From Marasmius tenuissimus (Eukaryota > Basidiomycota > Agaricomycetes > Agaricales > Marasmiaceae), in contig JAQOTA010000068.1 in assembly GCA_029532415.1 (NCBI GenBank), positions 248,001-312,000 on the forward strand: a stretch of 64,000 nt of DNA, read 5' to 3'. The translations under genes were made by a program, and so were the position numbers. Positions within the stretch are counted from its first letter, which is position 1, and every line of letters begins with the position of its first letter. This document shows, one piece after another, positions 22,095 to 33,700 of this stretch. A model generated the notes under the pieces. That model was not told the DNA's origin and ran no database searches. It saw only the letters and a list, made by a program, of their open reading frames with translations.

Positions 22095-23750
22095 ATGGCA
22101 CCACAGAACCTTTTCGAAACCTTACGATCTCCGCACGCGTCGTTTTTCCCGCCAGAGGAAACTTCAAAATGGGTTCAGGACGCGCAGAACGATATCCAGA
22201 AGTGCGAGAAGGAGATTGAACAACACCAGGCACACATTCGTTTGCTACGAGCGAAGCAGGCAGCACACAGACGCGACATTGCTCGTTATTCTTCCCTCAG
22301 CTCTCCAATTCGAAAACTTCCCTCAGAAATCCTTCGTCGCATCTTCGGCTTTGCGTCCATCCATAATAACTTCGGAAATGGTTGGTGGTACTCTGGTGCA
22401 TTCAGCCTTAGTGGCGTCTGCATTCGCTGGAGAGAAATTGCAATGGCTTCCCCGGAGATATGGAGCAATATTTCTCTATCCTTGGAAGATCGCGCCTTGG
22501 AACCTGTGAAGGTCTGCCTATCGAGGTCAGGACAGTCTCCATTGAAGTTCGCTGTTGATGCAGGCTCCTTCGCATTTGCCTACGACGACGAAGAAGAACC
22601 TGGACGTACATTCGTGACCGAGTTTAGTCGGGCTTTGGTGGAACATTCGTCTCGATGGAGTGAAGTGGACCTCAGTTCAGCTTCACACAGTGTGGCCTCT
22701 TACATCTCGGACCACCCGCCGGAGGCAACCCCGTTACTGAAATCAGTCGTTTGCTGCAACACGGATTTTTCATGGTTCCTTAAAGCAGACGCTCAGGAAG
22801 TCGATTTCCGCTTCTCAGATGTCACGGGCCGTGAACCTCTCGAAGAGGGGGCAAACGTTCTCCCTTGGTCCAGCATCCGTCGCCTTAGGATGGAATACGA
22901 CGGACAGGCGACGTTGGCCGGAATTTTTCAGGCATTACAGCTTGGAGTCAATTTACAGGCTCTGGAGTATTTTGGCTACACGAAAATGCCAGGTGATGAC
23001 TTCTACTCCGAAGCTGTATACGGGTGGGTTAAGGATGAAGATCTCGTTGCTTCCAATATCACGTCGCTCAACATTGACATGACGGGCCAGCAGGGCTTCT
23101 ACGCTGTCTTGAACGACTTGTTCGGGACTGTGACATTGCCCGCACTAACATCCCTCGCCCTCTGCTCTGATCGCTACGCTTTCACTCGCATTGGAAAAGG
23201 GAACTGGGGTTCTTGGCCACGGAAAGCTCTCCAAGAGTTGTATCAGCGCTCTGCGTTCACCCTGACCACATTGAACCTCAGCGGTATACCCCTCTCGGAT
23301 TCGGAAGTCCTCTTCACATTACAGATCGCCCCTTCCGTCAGCCATTTTACGCTATCTGAGGCCCAGTCGACCGTGAACGGATACCTCGATCCTCCACGAA
23401 AGGACCTACCCTACCAAACCATAACGAAACACCTACTCAAATGCTTGCGCGGCAACACATCATCTGAAGACGCCTTCGCAACTCAGCATCCTGTCCTCAC
23501 GAAGCTCACGTTCCTTCGGCTGGAGACCCACTCTCCTTTTGACGCGGACGAAGAATTTGTGGATCTCGTTCAATCACGATGGTTCAGGCAGGGGGAGGGC
23601 GACGCTTCTCGAGATATCGAGAAGCTGAGGACGGTGGAGCTTCATGTACATGGTGGCAAGCTTTCGCCGGAGAACTTCGCGCCTTTGAAGTGGGTCGAGA
23701 GCGACGGGATGATGGTTAGTGTTCATGATAAAGAGAGAAGAATAATATAA
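22095..23750 (+). CDS. F-box protein, intact, 551 residues
   Basis: The start is set at MAPQNLFETLRSPHASFFPP because two decayed paralogues (24369 and 37898) begin at the same point; the frame is open further upstream, but that part holds a likely 5'-UTR intron. A coiled-coil segment (about residues 25-60, KCEKEIEQHQAHIRLLRAKQ) leads into the F-box core SPIRKLPSEILRRIFGFAS and GVCIRWREIAMASPEIWS. A leucine-rich C-terminal region follows and ends MMVSVHDKERRII. It is expected to act as a substrate receptor of an SCF ubiquitin ligase. Similarity to the gene at 19510 is clear in domain order but low in the C-terminal region, so the two belong to different subfamilies. Confidence 0.85.
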   Translation: MAPQNLFETLRSPHASFFPPEETSKWVQDAQNDIQKCEKEIEQHQAHIRLLRAKQAAHRRDIARYSSLSSPIRKLPSEILRRIFGFASIHNNFGNGWWYSGAFSLSGVCIRWREIAMASPEIWSNISLSLEDRALEPVKVCLSRSGQSPLKFAVDAGSFAFAYDDEEEPGRTFVTEFSRALVEHSSRWSEVDLSSASHSVASYISDHPPEATPLLKSVVCCNTDFSWFLKADAQEVDFRFSDVTGREPLEEGANVLPWSSIRRLRMEYDGQATLAGIFQALQLGVNLQALEYFGYTKMPGDDFYSEAVYGWVKDEDLVASNITSLNIDMTGQQGFYAVLNDLFGTVTLPALTSLALCSDRYAFTRIGKGNWGSWPRKALQELYQRSAFTLTTLNLSGIPLSDSEVLFTLQIAPSVSHFTLSEAQSTVNGYLDPPRKDLPYQTITKHLLKCLRGNTSSEDAFATQHPVLTKLTFLRLETHSPFDADEEFVDLVQSRWFRQGEGDASRDIEKLRTVELHVHGGKLSPENFAPLKWVESDGMMVSVHDKERRII

Positions 23751-24368
23751 CCCAGTGGTGAGTGGCCTTGTGCTTCCTAGACGAATTGCTAAATTTACCC
23801 CACCTTAGGTTACTCTGTGGCCTCTACAGTCGCGTCTACTCTCTACGTCTGGATCAGAGGTACCTCAAAGTTGCGGTTGAATATCTTCTGAATCCACTTA
23901 TGAGGTGGGCGTCGATGCGGTTAGGTGTTGTGGTGGTATCTTCCCCCAACTCCATGGTGGTACGACTTGGGGAAACTTTGATATGTATTATGGACAAGAA
24001 GGTTCCGTATACTAATGAGGTGATAGTGGCCCTGTGCTGTAATCGTTTCAGTACGGCGGAGATCAGAGACTGGCAAACACGTTTTATACTACGTATCTAC
24101 AATAGTATTCTAAAATAAAAACAAGTATTTCTGTGTCTGTAACGAAAGTGACATTCAGAGACCGACGTCCAAGACAGGCCGGGGTTGTCTGTCGCGCCAG
24201 GTCGCGCAGGCATAATAGTCACGTACAGCCACACATACCCATCTTGTCTTTGTTCCACGACCTGACCTGACGCTTTGACAATTGAGGTGTGTCCTTGTCT
24301 CTCTTTTCCCTTCAATAATATTCCTGAAGACCTTTGTTTGGCCTGAACTACCAGGCTCAGGCTCAGGC

Positions 24369-25547
24369 ATGGCGCCACAAAACATTTTCGAAACTCTACG
24401 ATCCCCACATGCGTCGTTTGTCTCCTCCCAAGAGACTGCAAAATAGATCCAGGAAGCCCAGGGGAGCATTCAGAGATACGAAAAAGATATTCGACAATAC
24501 GAAAACCAAGTTCGACAGCTACGAGCCAAACAAGCAGTGATATGTACGCCGTGGGGCTCTTCGCTCCGATGCCCTACCCCACCCCGCCAAATATTTGTGA
24601 TGTCGATTTCAGATTTGTATTCGAATACGAGCCTTTTGAAGACCTCGCACAGTTTTTCTCGTGGCAAACAATACGACGACTTCGATTGGAATACGACCTA
24701 CAGAATACATTGGCTGGAATTCTTAAGGCGTTGCAACTTGGGACAAATCTGCGGTCTCTGGTCTATTTCGGGGATTTGTGGGTTGAGTCTGTTTCTTGCA
24801 GGCACTACGAATCTTCACCAGGGCGTGTCAAAGAGGAGGACCTCGTCGAGGACCTCGTCGTATCCGATATCGCATCGCTAACTATTGATATGACGGGACC
24901 CCAAGGCTTCTTCGACGTCGTGCACGACTTTTTCCGGGCTGTGATCATGCCTTCATTCGACATCTCTCACCATTTCCTGCAAACCATAACACGATGGATC
25001 TGTTATCCACTTCCTTAGCTCTTGGCCACGAAACATCATTCGCGAGTTCTTCGAACGCTCCGCCTCCACTTTGACAGTGCTAAACCTCAGCGGGATGGAA
25101 CTATCAGAATCTGAGGTCATCTCCGCGCTGCAACTTACTCCCTCTGTCCGCCATTTCACCCTTTCCGAGGTCGGTGCGAGCTCCTATAACACTGCGAAGA
25201 ATGGGCTATTATCCCAAACCATAACTAAATACCTGCTCAAACGCTTGCACGGCAACACCTCACTTGACGATGCCTACGGAACTCAACACCCCATCCTCTC
25301 CAAGCTCACGTTCATCCGGCTGGAAGCCCAGTTTCGCTTCGACGCAGACGAGGAATTCGTGGCATTTGTGCAATCACGTTGGGTCATGCAGGAGAGCGAT
25401 ATGCTCAGAGAAGTCCGGAGGTCGAGGACGGTGGAACTTCGTATACAGGATAGAAAGCTTTCACCGGAGATCTACGAGCCTTTGAAGTGGGTCGAGAGCG
25501 ATGGAATGATGATTAGTGTTATGAACGATGGGGAAAGAGTGATATGA
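24369..25547 (+). pseudogene. F-box pseudogene with internal deletion
   Basis: Begins MAPQNIFETLRSPHASF like the gene at 22095, but has an in-frame TAG at 24444 (SSQETAK then stop). Soon after LRAKQAV, near 24537, the sequence jumps to the region that follows the F-box, so the whole SPIRKLP..SVCIRWRE segment is missing. Homology resumes with FFSWQTIRRLRLEYDLQNTL and SLTIDMTGPQGFFDV. A frameshift near 24960-25070 precedes an open C-terminal frame ending MMISVMNDGERVI. It cannot encode an F-box. Confidence 0.85.
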
Positions 25548-25839
25548 TGCGGTGGTGCCCCGGGTGAGCCTCCCGTTGCTTTCCAGATGGACTTTCGAAC
25601 TTACTATGCAGCAGGACACTGCGACCTCCTGCAACTCGTCGATGTCGAAGAGTATGGCAATGGGTCCCATGGTCGAATGCACAGGCGGAGCTGTGGATAT
25701 CGAAGCGTCATGATAGCGCAGTCACGTCGCAAATAGACCACTTTGGCTTTGTTCGGGGGTGCGTATGTCCCCACGTTGAGCCTATCGGGACATGAGTTTT
25801 CTGGAAAGATCGCACACATCTTTCCCTAGCAAACTGTAC

Positions 25840-26330
25840 AGCACCTTTGAATGCAGACGGCTTCAGGTGTTCGGATGTGGAACAGACTTGTATTTCTCGG
25901 CGGTGGTGCGAAGGTCCACCAACCTCCTCGCACGGCCTCTGAAGCTTCATCAGGGTGTGCTGAAGAGTGACGCCGCATCACAATGTTGCATAGCTAGTCA
26001 TTGGAACGAGATGGCCCCGCGGCCTCATCGACGTCATGCACGACCTTTTTCTTTCAGGGCGGCTGTTGTCACGCGGCCATCGCTCGCTTCTCCCACTACT
26101 GCATGATGTTTCTGTCGTTTACCTCGAGCACTCTTGACCACGAAAAGACACCTACCGATCCTTCCAGCGCCCCACTTTTGTACTCATCACGTCAAACCTC
26201 GCCGCACCGTTTCCCTTTGAAACCTTTACCTGGGAAATATCGGCTGTACTCAATGGGATCCACTCAGAAGTCCATCAATTTCCGGGTGCTATCCTTAAAC
26301 TTGGTCTGGAGATGTAAGTCTATTTGACAT
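25840..26330 (+). pseudogene. F-box gene fragment
   Basis: Nucleotide-level similarity to the paralogue at 24369 is visible: CTTCATCAGGGTGTGCTGAA resembles CTTCACCAGGGCGTGTCAAA near 24815, and GACGTCATGCACGACCTTTT resembles GACGTCGTGCACGACTTTTT near 24915. The frame is repeatedly shifted and no start or end is left. It is a third, highly decayed tandem member. Confidence 0.55.
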
Positions 26331-26548
26331 ACGGTCACAGGCCACGCAATCCATACTCGTTATCAATATAATCTCCCAGGCATGATATATCCATCGATTT
26401 TTGGGGTGTCCTTGTACCCCAGGTCGGTTTACAGTTTGGAAGACTTCTCGGCGCGCAACGATCACACTGACAGACGGTTACGCGGCACTGCTCACGCGAT
26501 TGAGAGACCCTGTACAGCACTGGTCACATCTGACACAGTTTAAATGTT

Positions 26549-26554
26549 TATAAA
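26549..26554 (+). promoter_or_regulatory. TATA box of the hydrolase gene at 26605
   Basis: TATAAAGGCCC lies 50 bp before the ATG. The same TATAAAGGCC-like core occurs at several GH76-like genes in this window. Confidence 0.6.
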
Positions 26555-26604
26555 GGCCCATCGATGGGAATTCACCCATCTAACCCTCTCACACACAATC
26601 AGTC

Positions 26605-27982
26605 ATGGCCGAGTGGGCTCATTACTCTGATATCGATCCAGAATTTGAACCATTGGTGGGCTCCCTTCCAGCACTGCCCACTGGTCTACCCCTTGAACAG
26701 CTACGAGGCTTTGTCGATGTGGCTATCGAGCAAGGAAACAGCAAGTTTGAGTCGCATCTTCCCCCGAGTATATATGTTATCGCTATTATCAAACTCAAGG
26801 ACACGATAGACTTACAATCTTTCCTCCATAGGTTCCGAGTATACCGTCACGGAGCATGAAATCGACGTTGGAGGAGGTGTTACGGTACTTGCGAGGAGTG
26901 TGGTGCCCACCCCTCGCGATGGAGAAGACGGCGCTTTCCCGCTGTTGTTTTGGATTCATGGCGGAGGTACGGGCGTCTCTGTACTCAATATATGGTCGAG
27001 AACTGACTTCGTTTTCGCGCATGACGATAGGATTCGTTATAGGTAACCGCAACATGGACGACTACTGGCTGAGAATTGCGAGTGTTCAGGTCCGTATTGC
27101 TGTTGTCAACTGCGAATATCGGTGGGTACCACTCCAGCTATGGAAAGAAGCAACACTCATTAAAACTCAATGCACATCATCGACAGGCTGGCACCAGAGC
27201 ATCCCTTCCCTGCAGCAGTGGATGACGCCTTCGCGGCTCTGAAATTCGTGGCTTCCAACCCCGAGAAGTTCTCTGCCTCGCTCAAGAAAGGATTTATCGT
27301 CGGTGGGCAATCTGCGGGCGGCAATCTGACAGCTGTGCTTTCGCATCTCGCTCGAGATGACTCGTTCTTCAAGGACAAGCCTTTAACGGGACAATTGCTT
27401 CAGATCCCGGCTGTCGTACATTTTGACGCTGTCCCTGACAAGTCAGTAGATATCGATGCAAACTCTGCAACAGCGTTAACACCATGACGTTGTCAGATTC
27501 AAATCCTTGTATCGATCGTTTGAGCAGAACAAGGACGCACCAATACTGAGCAGAAGCAACATTGAGGACTTCTATGGTACGTGCTATCTTCGTTCCGACG
27601 AGGGGTTTCCTTGATTCTGACTCTTGAAAAGCTCTGTATAAGCCGGCCGCCACTGACACGAAATTCTCCCCCCTTCTGTTGGAGACCCACAAAGGCTTAC
27701 CTCCTGCGTTCTTGCAAATGTGCGGGCTTGATCCCTTGCGTGACGAGGGACTCATCTACGAAAAAGTACTCAGGGAGGCGGGTGTCCCTACCAAATTCGA
27801 AGTGTACGGACTCCTTCGAACTTCTGGCTGAGGAACCTTACTCACGCGTGCTACCCGAACCCAGGTATCCTGGTGTGCCTCATGGTTTTGAAGGCATGCT
27901 TCCCCAACTCAAGCAGGCGGCTAAGCTTCGAGAGGATACTCGTACAGGGCTGAAGTGGTTGATTGAGCAAGGAAAGGCGTGA
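26605..27982 (+). CDS. Alpha/beta-hydrolase fold-3 protein, copy 1
   Basis: A multi-exon gene with introns of about 50-80 nt. The product starts MAEWAHYSDIDPEFEPLVGS and is expected to be near 335 residues. The fold-3 (hormone-sensitive-lipase-like) hallmarks are present: an HGGG oxyanion motif split by an intron (WIHGG|G), the nucleophile elbow GGQSAGG, the acid in [10 protein letters not shown] and the catalytic His in PGVPHGFE. No signal peptide is seen, so it should be intracellular. Members of this family hydrolyse small esters or lactones; the substrate is not predictable here. It is one of four plus-strand copies in this array and sits end-to-end with the convergent GH76-like gene at 28101. 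Confidence 0.85.
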
Positions 27983-28100
27983 AATAGTACAGGCTGTAGC
28001 ATGTGGCGTACGAGTCTGCGAGAATCGATGTACACTAATACCCTGATGTCTGCGTGCCGATACAAAAGTGGAACTGATACAAATCCTTCAAATATAATGA

Positions 28101-30522
28101 TCATCTTCCTTTCTCGTCTCGGTATTGCTCCCTTCCTGCCGAACGAATGGAGTCGTATTCCGGTGGCGGGCCATCCTCCTCCTCCCATATCCTCTCCTGT
28201 ATGCGTGAATGCTGCAGCCGTAGAGCCTTCAATTCCTCCGCAAGCTCACTAACCGATGAAGTACCTTGATCGGTGCTACTGGCTGCCGAGCTCCACTGAG
28301 AGGATGGAGGAACTGAAAGGCGTACCGGAGTAAGGTGTCTATTAATCCTCCCCAGTGATCTCATAGATTCGCCTCCGCTGCTCGAGTACCCTGGAAAAGA
28401 GGAAACTTCTCTGGAGTAGTCTGAGCGTGAGTCATTGGAGACTGGCGGGCGTTCCGCATAAATCCCCGCGGTCTTGTCAGCTTTCTGCTGGTGGCGACGA
28501 CGACGGCGCAATAACCACCAAACTCCGATTCCTATCCCTATCAGGAGAACCACTCCTCCTATAGAGCCTCCTACGATGGCCCCAGTACTTGAACGAGTGC
28601 CGCCAGCCGTGTTGGAACCCGAGGGCGTGCCACCCGATTCGACTGGCGGGGGTACACTAGAGGCGGTGGTATTCCTGAGCGCGATACCACTTATAAGGAC
28701 CGTGAGCGCGGTCGTCTGGTTAACGGGATCCAGTTGAGTGCCTGGAGGACCAATCCATGAACTACCGTATATACTACTACCAGCTGTAGCCAAGTCGGAT
28801 AGGGCATTGTACTGCGTTCGTTCAAGAATCGGTCAGAGTTGCTACTCTAACGAATTAGTACCAATGAGCTTTACCTGTACCGTTAAGTAGTCGCGTATGT
28901 AGCTCCGGAGATCTGGCTCGGTGGAATTTCGTCGATATACAGTCGAAAGCGCGTGAACCATGTTCCAGTCGCCTGAGTTGCCAGCTTGAAAATGTTTGGG
29001 TTTGTCAGAACTGTAAAAATTCGGGCTGAGAGTGGCTAGAGCCTGACTCACATCCATACGAGATGACTCCGTTGTCTTTCTGCCAAGCTTTATTATACAC
29101 CGTCGCTGCAAGTGTATCCCGAAGTCTAAGTGTAGCAAGGTTCCTAAGCGGTCTAAACATCGATTATGAGGACAGAATGCGAACGTACAGCTGTAGCGTT
29201 GACTGATTTTTCGTAATGGTAGAAAGTATTGACATCCCTTCGATCATATAAGCTGAGTTGTACGGGAAGGCGAACGACGTTTGGGTTGTGCATGTGTCGG
29301 ACTTAATTCCGTCATCCACAATATGTTGACTGTTATACAGATGATCGTGAATGAAGTTGAGAGATTGAGAAGCCGCGTCCAAGTAGGTTTGATTTCCTGT
29401 TGCTTCGGCGAGTAGCCCAGATAATCTGGTGATGAGTAGTGTGAGTTTAGTGTCGCTTTAATGACGGATGACGATGATATACATGAAAAAAGACCTAGCG
29501 TCGACAGATTCAGTGTAAAAATCGACGATTGATGAAGATTGAAGACAAAATACCCCGTGCTTTTCATAACCAAGTCGGGAAAAGAGGGGTCGGTTTGCTA
29601 ATAAGACGGAGGATACGTCAATAGCTATCAATGTGAATGTGTGGAACTGGCTTGCCCAGAAACCTCCGCCTGCCAGTGAAGCTATGAAGGAATGAAGGCA
29701 AGGTCTCGTCAAATGGTTCGCGAGTCCCAGACCGAAACCCACGCTCACCTCCTGAACAACTTTTCTGGACGACGGTCGATTTTCCGAGGGCTTTTCCCGA
29801 CTGAACATCACTGTCGGAAATGATGAAGGGGCGAGCCGAGTTCCATGTCGTTTCTGCCCAACCCAGAAATGCATTATCCTTGTATGCGTCATAAGCTTCA
29901 GCAGCGGCAATCCCGTACGTCCTAAGGGTCTGAGATTTGTCTTCTACATTCATGATTGTTGGGAGAGTTGATCCTTACAATCCATAATCAAGCTGGTGGT
30001 AATTACAATAGAGCGTCACCAACACGACACAGGCAAAACAATCTCGAGAGATAGACTGACACTTTTCAGAACATAGCATGAGCCGGTAGGATTCTGGAAG
30101 TCCCAAGCGAGAACACACTCACTACTGATCAAGAAATCCACGCCTGACAGCCTCAGCCTTCGGAAAATAGGCCAATAATCTATCTTTGTATTCCGTCCCA
30201 TTCGTCGCTAGATCGAACTCAGCCATGTTCATATAGAAAGGCCCGGTATTTCCCCAGAGGGTATTTGCCAATTGACCAGAAGAATCGTCGAAGATTCGCA
30301 TTGTTGTTTTCAATGTGTCGGAAGCACTTCGTATTCTGTCCTGCAGAGATATTGTCATGTTTGGTTTCTGTGTGGCGAAGAATCTCCGACTGAGTAACGC
30401 GAACGCGGGTGATTGGAGGTTCCTTCACGTACCCGCCATTGTGAAGGGGAAGGGGAGAATTGTTGGGCCATGGCAAAACTGAGAAGAAAGGGAAATAGTC
30501 CCGTCCGTAGCGTAGTGAGCAT
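28101..30522 (-). CDS. GH76-like type I membrane protein, copy 1
   Basis: Twelve-exon architecture. Exon 1 encodes a signal peptide (MLTTLRTGLFPFLLSFAMAQ). Then come MTISLQDRIRSAS..FLDQ; a 1-nt exon T at 30061; LDYGL; YGIAAAEAYDAYKD; LAGGGFW with a GC donor at 29655; QTDPSFPDLVMKSTG; a 12-nt exon at 29483-29494; LSGLLAE..NSAYMIEGMSIL; DTLAATVYNKAWQ; a SGDW segment; and a long last exon with one membrane span (IVGGSIGGVVLLIGIGIGVW) and a cytoplasmic tail ending GPPPEYDSIRS. The ectodomain resembles GH76 (fungal Dfg5/Dcw1-like wall transglycosidases and alpha-1,6-mannanases). The usual catalytic Asp-Asp pair is not visible; LDYG appears where it would be expected. All needed splice sites look intact. 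It is the only minus-strand copy. Confidence 0.8.
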
Positions 30523-31919
30523 GACAGTGATGGTGGGAGGACGTGAACTGTGAGAACGAGTGGCCTTTATACTGTGATCCATGTTCCCCATCATGGACTA
30601 GACCGCAGCCAATGGCAATCATCACGATCAAGAGCCAGGCAGTGCCCCGTTTTCAGCGTTCATGTCAACGGTGCAACTTTTCCCGTAGTTTGTGGCCTCA
30701 CGCTCACATAGCATTGAATACCGGATTTGGGGTGCACAGATATGATCTTCGTTGACGACGTACTACTTCTCGTTCTATATTGCCCTCGTGCACGATGCTG
30801 CCTGCATAGAAAAGATGTCTTGATGGGCGTGGATAGAGACGAGATAGAGAGCCGAAAGAGGAGGCGGTCGACCTGCTCAACGTCGCAATATATAGGCCTT
30901 CTTTGAGTGACTAGTTCCCTATCGTGCCGCACTGATCATCAATCCTCACGATCAACTTGGGAGGTTCGTGAAGTTCCCGTGAGCGCTTTCAATTCTCGAC
31001 ATAAAGCTCAAGCATTCAAAGTATCTGGTCTGAGCCCTCGTAGTTTTGGGATACACGAATACTTGGTTGGTACTGAACCGAATCGCAAGTCTTGAAGCAA
31101 AGGCCTGCTGCCAGGACGTCGATGTAGATGGTGTGTTGATGTGCAACCGTCGTGGAAGAGTCTTGAATCTTCGTGGGTGTGTAGAAGACTAAAGTCTTCT
31201 GCAGAGACTCTGCAGACAGTACCACCTGGCTCTGGTTTATCCGACCTCATGACGTTCAGCAAGGATGAGAGTGGAATAACAGTTGCAAGAGTGTTCCTGT
31301 TACGTAATCTACCCCATTGCCAAGCGACGGGCGTCTCCGCTCTTTCTCCTTCACCGCTACGTCCCATGGACTCTCTTGACTTTCACTGTCAACCTTCCCT
31401 CGATCTATCGTTCAAAACCCCACGCAACTGAGTGATGCTCATAAGAATATGGTATTTGATTGCTTTCTACCTTGTGTATCATTTTCTGATCGACGTTCTG
31501 GTTCAAGTATAGGTTTTTGGGTATTTATATACCGGCGAGTGCGTATATGGTCGGCGTGAACGAAACGTTAGTGGTTGTTAGGATTGTGTCAGTGAAGGCT
31601 CGCGAGTGCGCTCGGCCGGGAAGGTGCAAAAGAGGCCACGTAGTTGGGGAGAGTTTTTGTTTGCACCGTATGTTCCTCTTTAGACCTTTGCCAGGCGACT
31701 GTCTACAGTAATCAATGCTTAGTTTCATGTTGCTGTTCCTATACCCCAGGTCACCTACAATTCAACTCGAAACCACGGGTCCTTTCCGTGTAGAATCACC
31801 TCACGCAATTACGAGTTACTCATCTCAATAACCATGTTTGGGTTCAACAACAAACATTCATAAAGCTCGTCTCGTCAACTACAGCTTCCTCTTACCCCAC
31901 TTTTAAGATACCATCAACT
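30523..31919. other. Divergent intergenic region between GH76-like copy 1 and hydrolase copy 2
   Basis: Apart from the promoters I see no gene. The 119-codon minus-strand frame at 31008-31367 has no family resemblance and overlaps other open frames in the same GC-rich stretch. Confidence 0.4.
30565..30571 (-). promoter_or_regulatory. TATA box of the GH76-like gene copy 1
   Basis: Minus-strand TATAAAGGCC lies about 43 bp upstream of the ATG at 30522. Confidence 0.55.
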
Positions 31920-33298
31920 ATGGCCGAGTGGTCGGATTACTCTCAGATCGATCCAGAATTCGCACCATTGGTGGACACTCTTCCATCTCTACCCACAGAT
32001 TTGCCCATTGAGCAGGTCCGAGGCTTCCTCGATGCAGCTGTTGAGCAGCGAAAGGCCAAGCTCGAATCCAGTCTTCCCCCAAGTATGTCATCACCATTCC
32101 TGTCGATCTCCCCGATAAACAAGTATTTTCTGCCATTTTCTGCCTTAGGTTCCGAATACACCGTCGCAGAGCATGAGATCCCTGTAGGTGGAGGTGTTAC
32201 AGCATTCGCAAGAAGCGTGGTACCTAAACCTCGTGATGGAGAAGACGGAATTTTCCCGGTGTTGTTTTGGTTGCACGGTGGAGGTGCGACAATTTCTGAC
32301 TTTCGATGGTCACCAATTAGGAACTAATTTCGCCCCTCGTGTGCAACGATAGGGTTCGTCGTGGGTGACCGCAATGTGGATGACTACTGGCTGAGGATTG
32401 CGAGTGTAGAAGTCCGAATCACTGTTGTTAACTTTGAATATCGGTGCGTGCTCGTCGAGCCTTGTGTTATAGAAGGGACTGGCACTCATTCCCAACATAC
32501 ATCGTCAGACTGGCGCCAGAGCACGTCTTCCCTACAGCGGTGGATGACTCCTTCGCGGCTCTGAAATTCGTGGCTTCCAATCCCGACAAGTTCTCAGCTG
32601 CGTTGAAAAAGGGATTCCTCGTCGGTGGCACATCCGCAGGCGCGAACGTGGCCGCCTCGCTCTCGCATCTTGCTCGGGATGACTCATTCTTCAATGACAA
32701 GCCTGTGACGGGCCAACTTCTTCACATTCCGCCTGTGGTCCATTACGAAGCCGTCCCTCCAAGGTGAGTTATCGTCGTGGTGGTAGTTGGGAAAGCGCTC
32801 ACCTTTGACCCCAAGATGGAAATCGTCGTACCTATCATTTGAACAGAACAAGGACGCGCCGATACTGAATAAAAGCAAGATTGAACACTTCTATTGTGCG
32901 TGGCATCCGACTTTCACTGAAGGATACTTTTCGTTCTGACTATACAACAGCTTTGTATAAGCCAGATCCCAAGGATACGAAATTTTCTCCCCTTCTGCTG
33001 GATACGCACAAAGGACTACCACCCGCGTATTTCCAAATATGTGGGCTTGATCCTCTGCGCGATGAGGGGCTCATCTATGAGAGAGTTCTCAGGGAGGCGA
33101 ACGTCCCTACGAAATATGAAGTGTACGAACTCTGTATTTTCCGGACGATGAGAGGATACTTACGTGTCGTCTGAAAACAGCTACCCTGGTGTACCTCATG
33201 CTTTCGAGAACGCAGCCCCCCACCTCAAGCAGGCGGTGAAGCTTCGAGAGGATAGGCATACCGGGCTGAAGTGGTTACTTGAACAGGGGGAGGCTTGA
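31920..33298 (+). CDS. Alpha/beta-hydrolase fold-3 protein, copy 2
   Basis: Starts MAEWSDYSQIDPEFAPLVDT. The intron layout matches the other copies: a first intron after LPPS, a second inside HGG|G, and others after NFEYR, EAVPPR, IEHFY and YEV. Motifs are LHGGGFVVGDR, GGTSAGANV as nucleophile elbow, [10 protein letters not shown] and PGVPHAFE. The elbow differs from copies 1 and 3 (GQSAGG), so substrate range may differ. No signal peptide is seen. Ends GLKWLLEQGEA. Frame and splice sites look intact. Confidence 0.85.
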
Positions 33299-33625
33299 AA
33301 TACGGTTCCCTATGTGTGAACGTTCCAAGATAATAGGTACAAGGTGTATGATATATGCTACAACGCAGTGAATGAAACTGATTATCTCTGTGTGTGTCAT
33401 GTGTATCTTCTAGCCCTGTGCTGGAGCGAATGCCCCTTGAGTCAGCAGAATGAATCAACCTCCGGAGGCGGAGGAGAATGAGTCGATTGTTCATCCGCCG
33501 TTCCCGGAAATCTAGCCATCGATTCATGGGCGCTGTTCCCGGTCTTCCTTATACCCCGATGCCCAGGGTGTACTTTTGATTCGAGTCAGCTCTATCACCC
33601 GAGTTGCGAATGTCTGCTGAACGTT

Positions 33626-33632
33626 TATATAG
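33626..33632 (+). promoter_or_regulatory. TATA box of hydrolase copy 3
   Basis: TATATAG lies about 70 bp upstream of the ATG at 33701. Confidence 0.45.
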
Positions 33633-33700
33633 CCCCTGGCGCCGCCAAATCGAACACAAATCCCCACGTCTTACCCCTTCACCAAGCATCAACAACAGCA

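Noticed and set aside
31008..31367. 119-codon minus-strand ORF
   Set aside because: No family resemblance, overlapping frames on both strands and no promoter.
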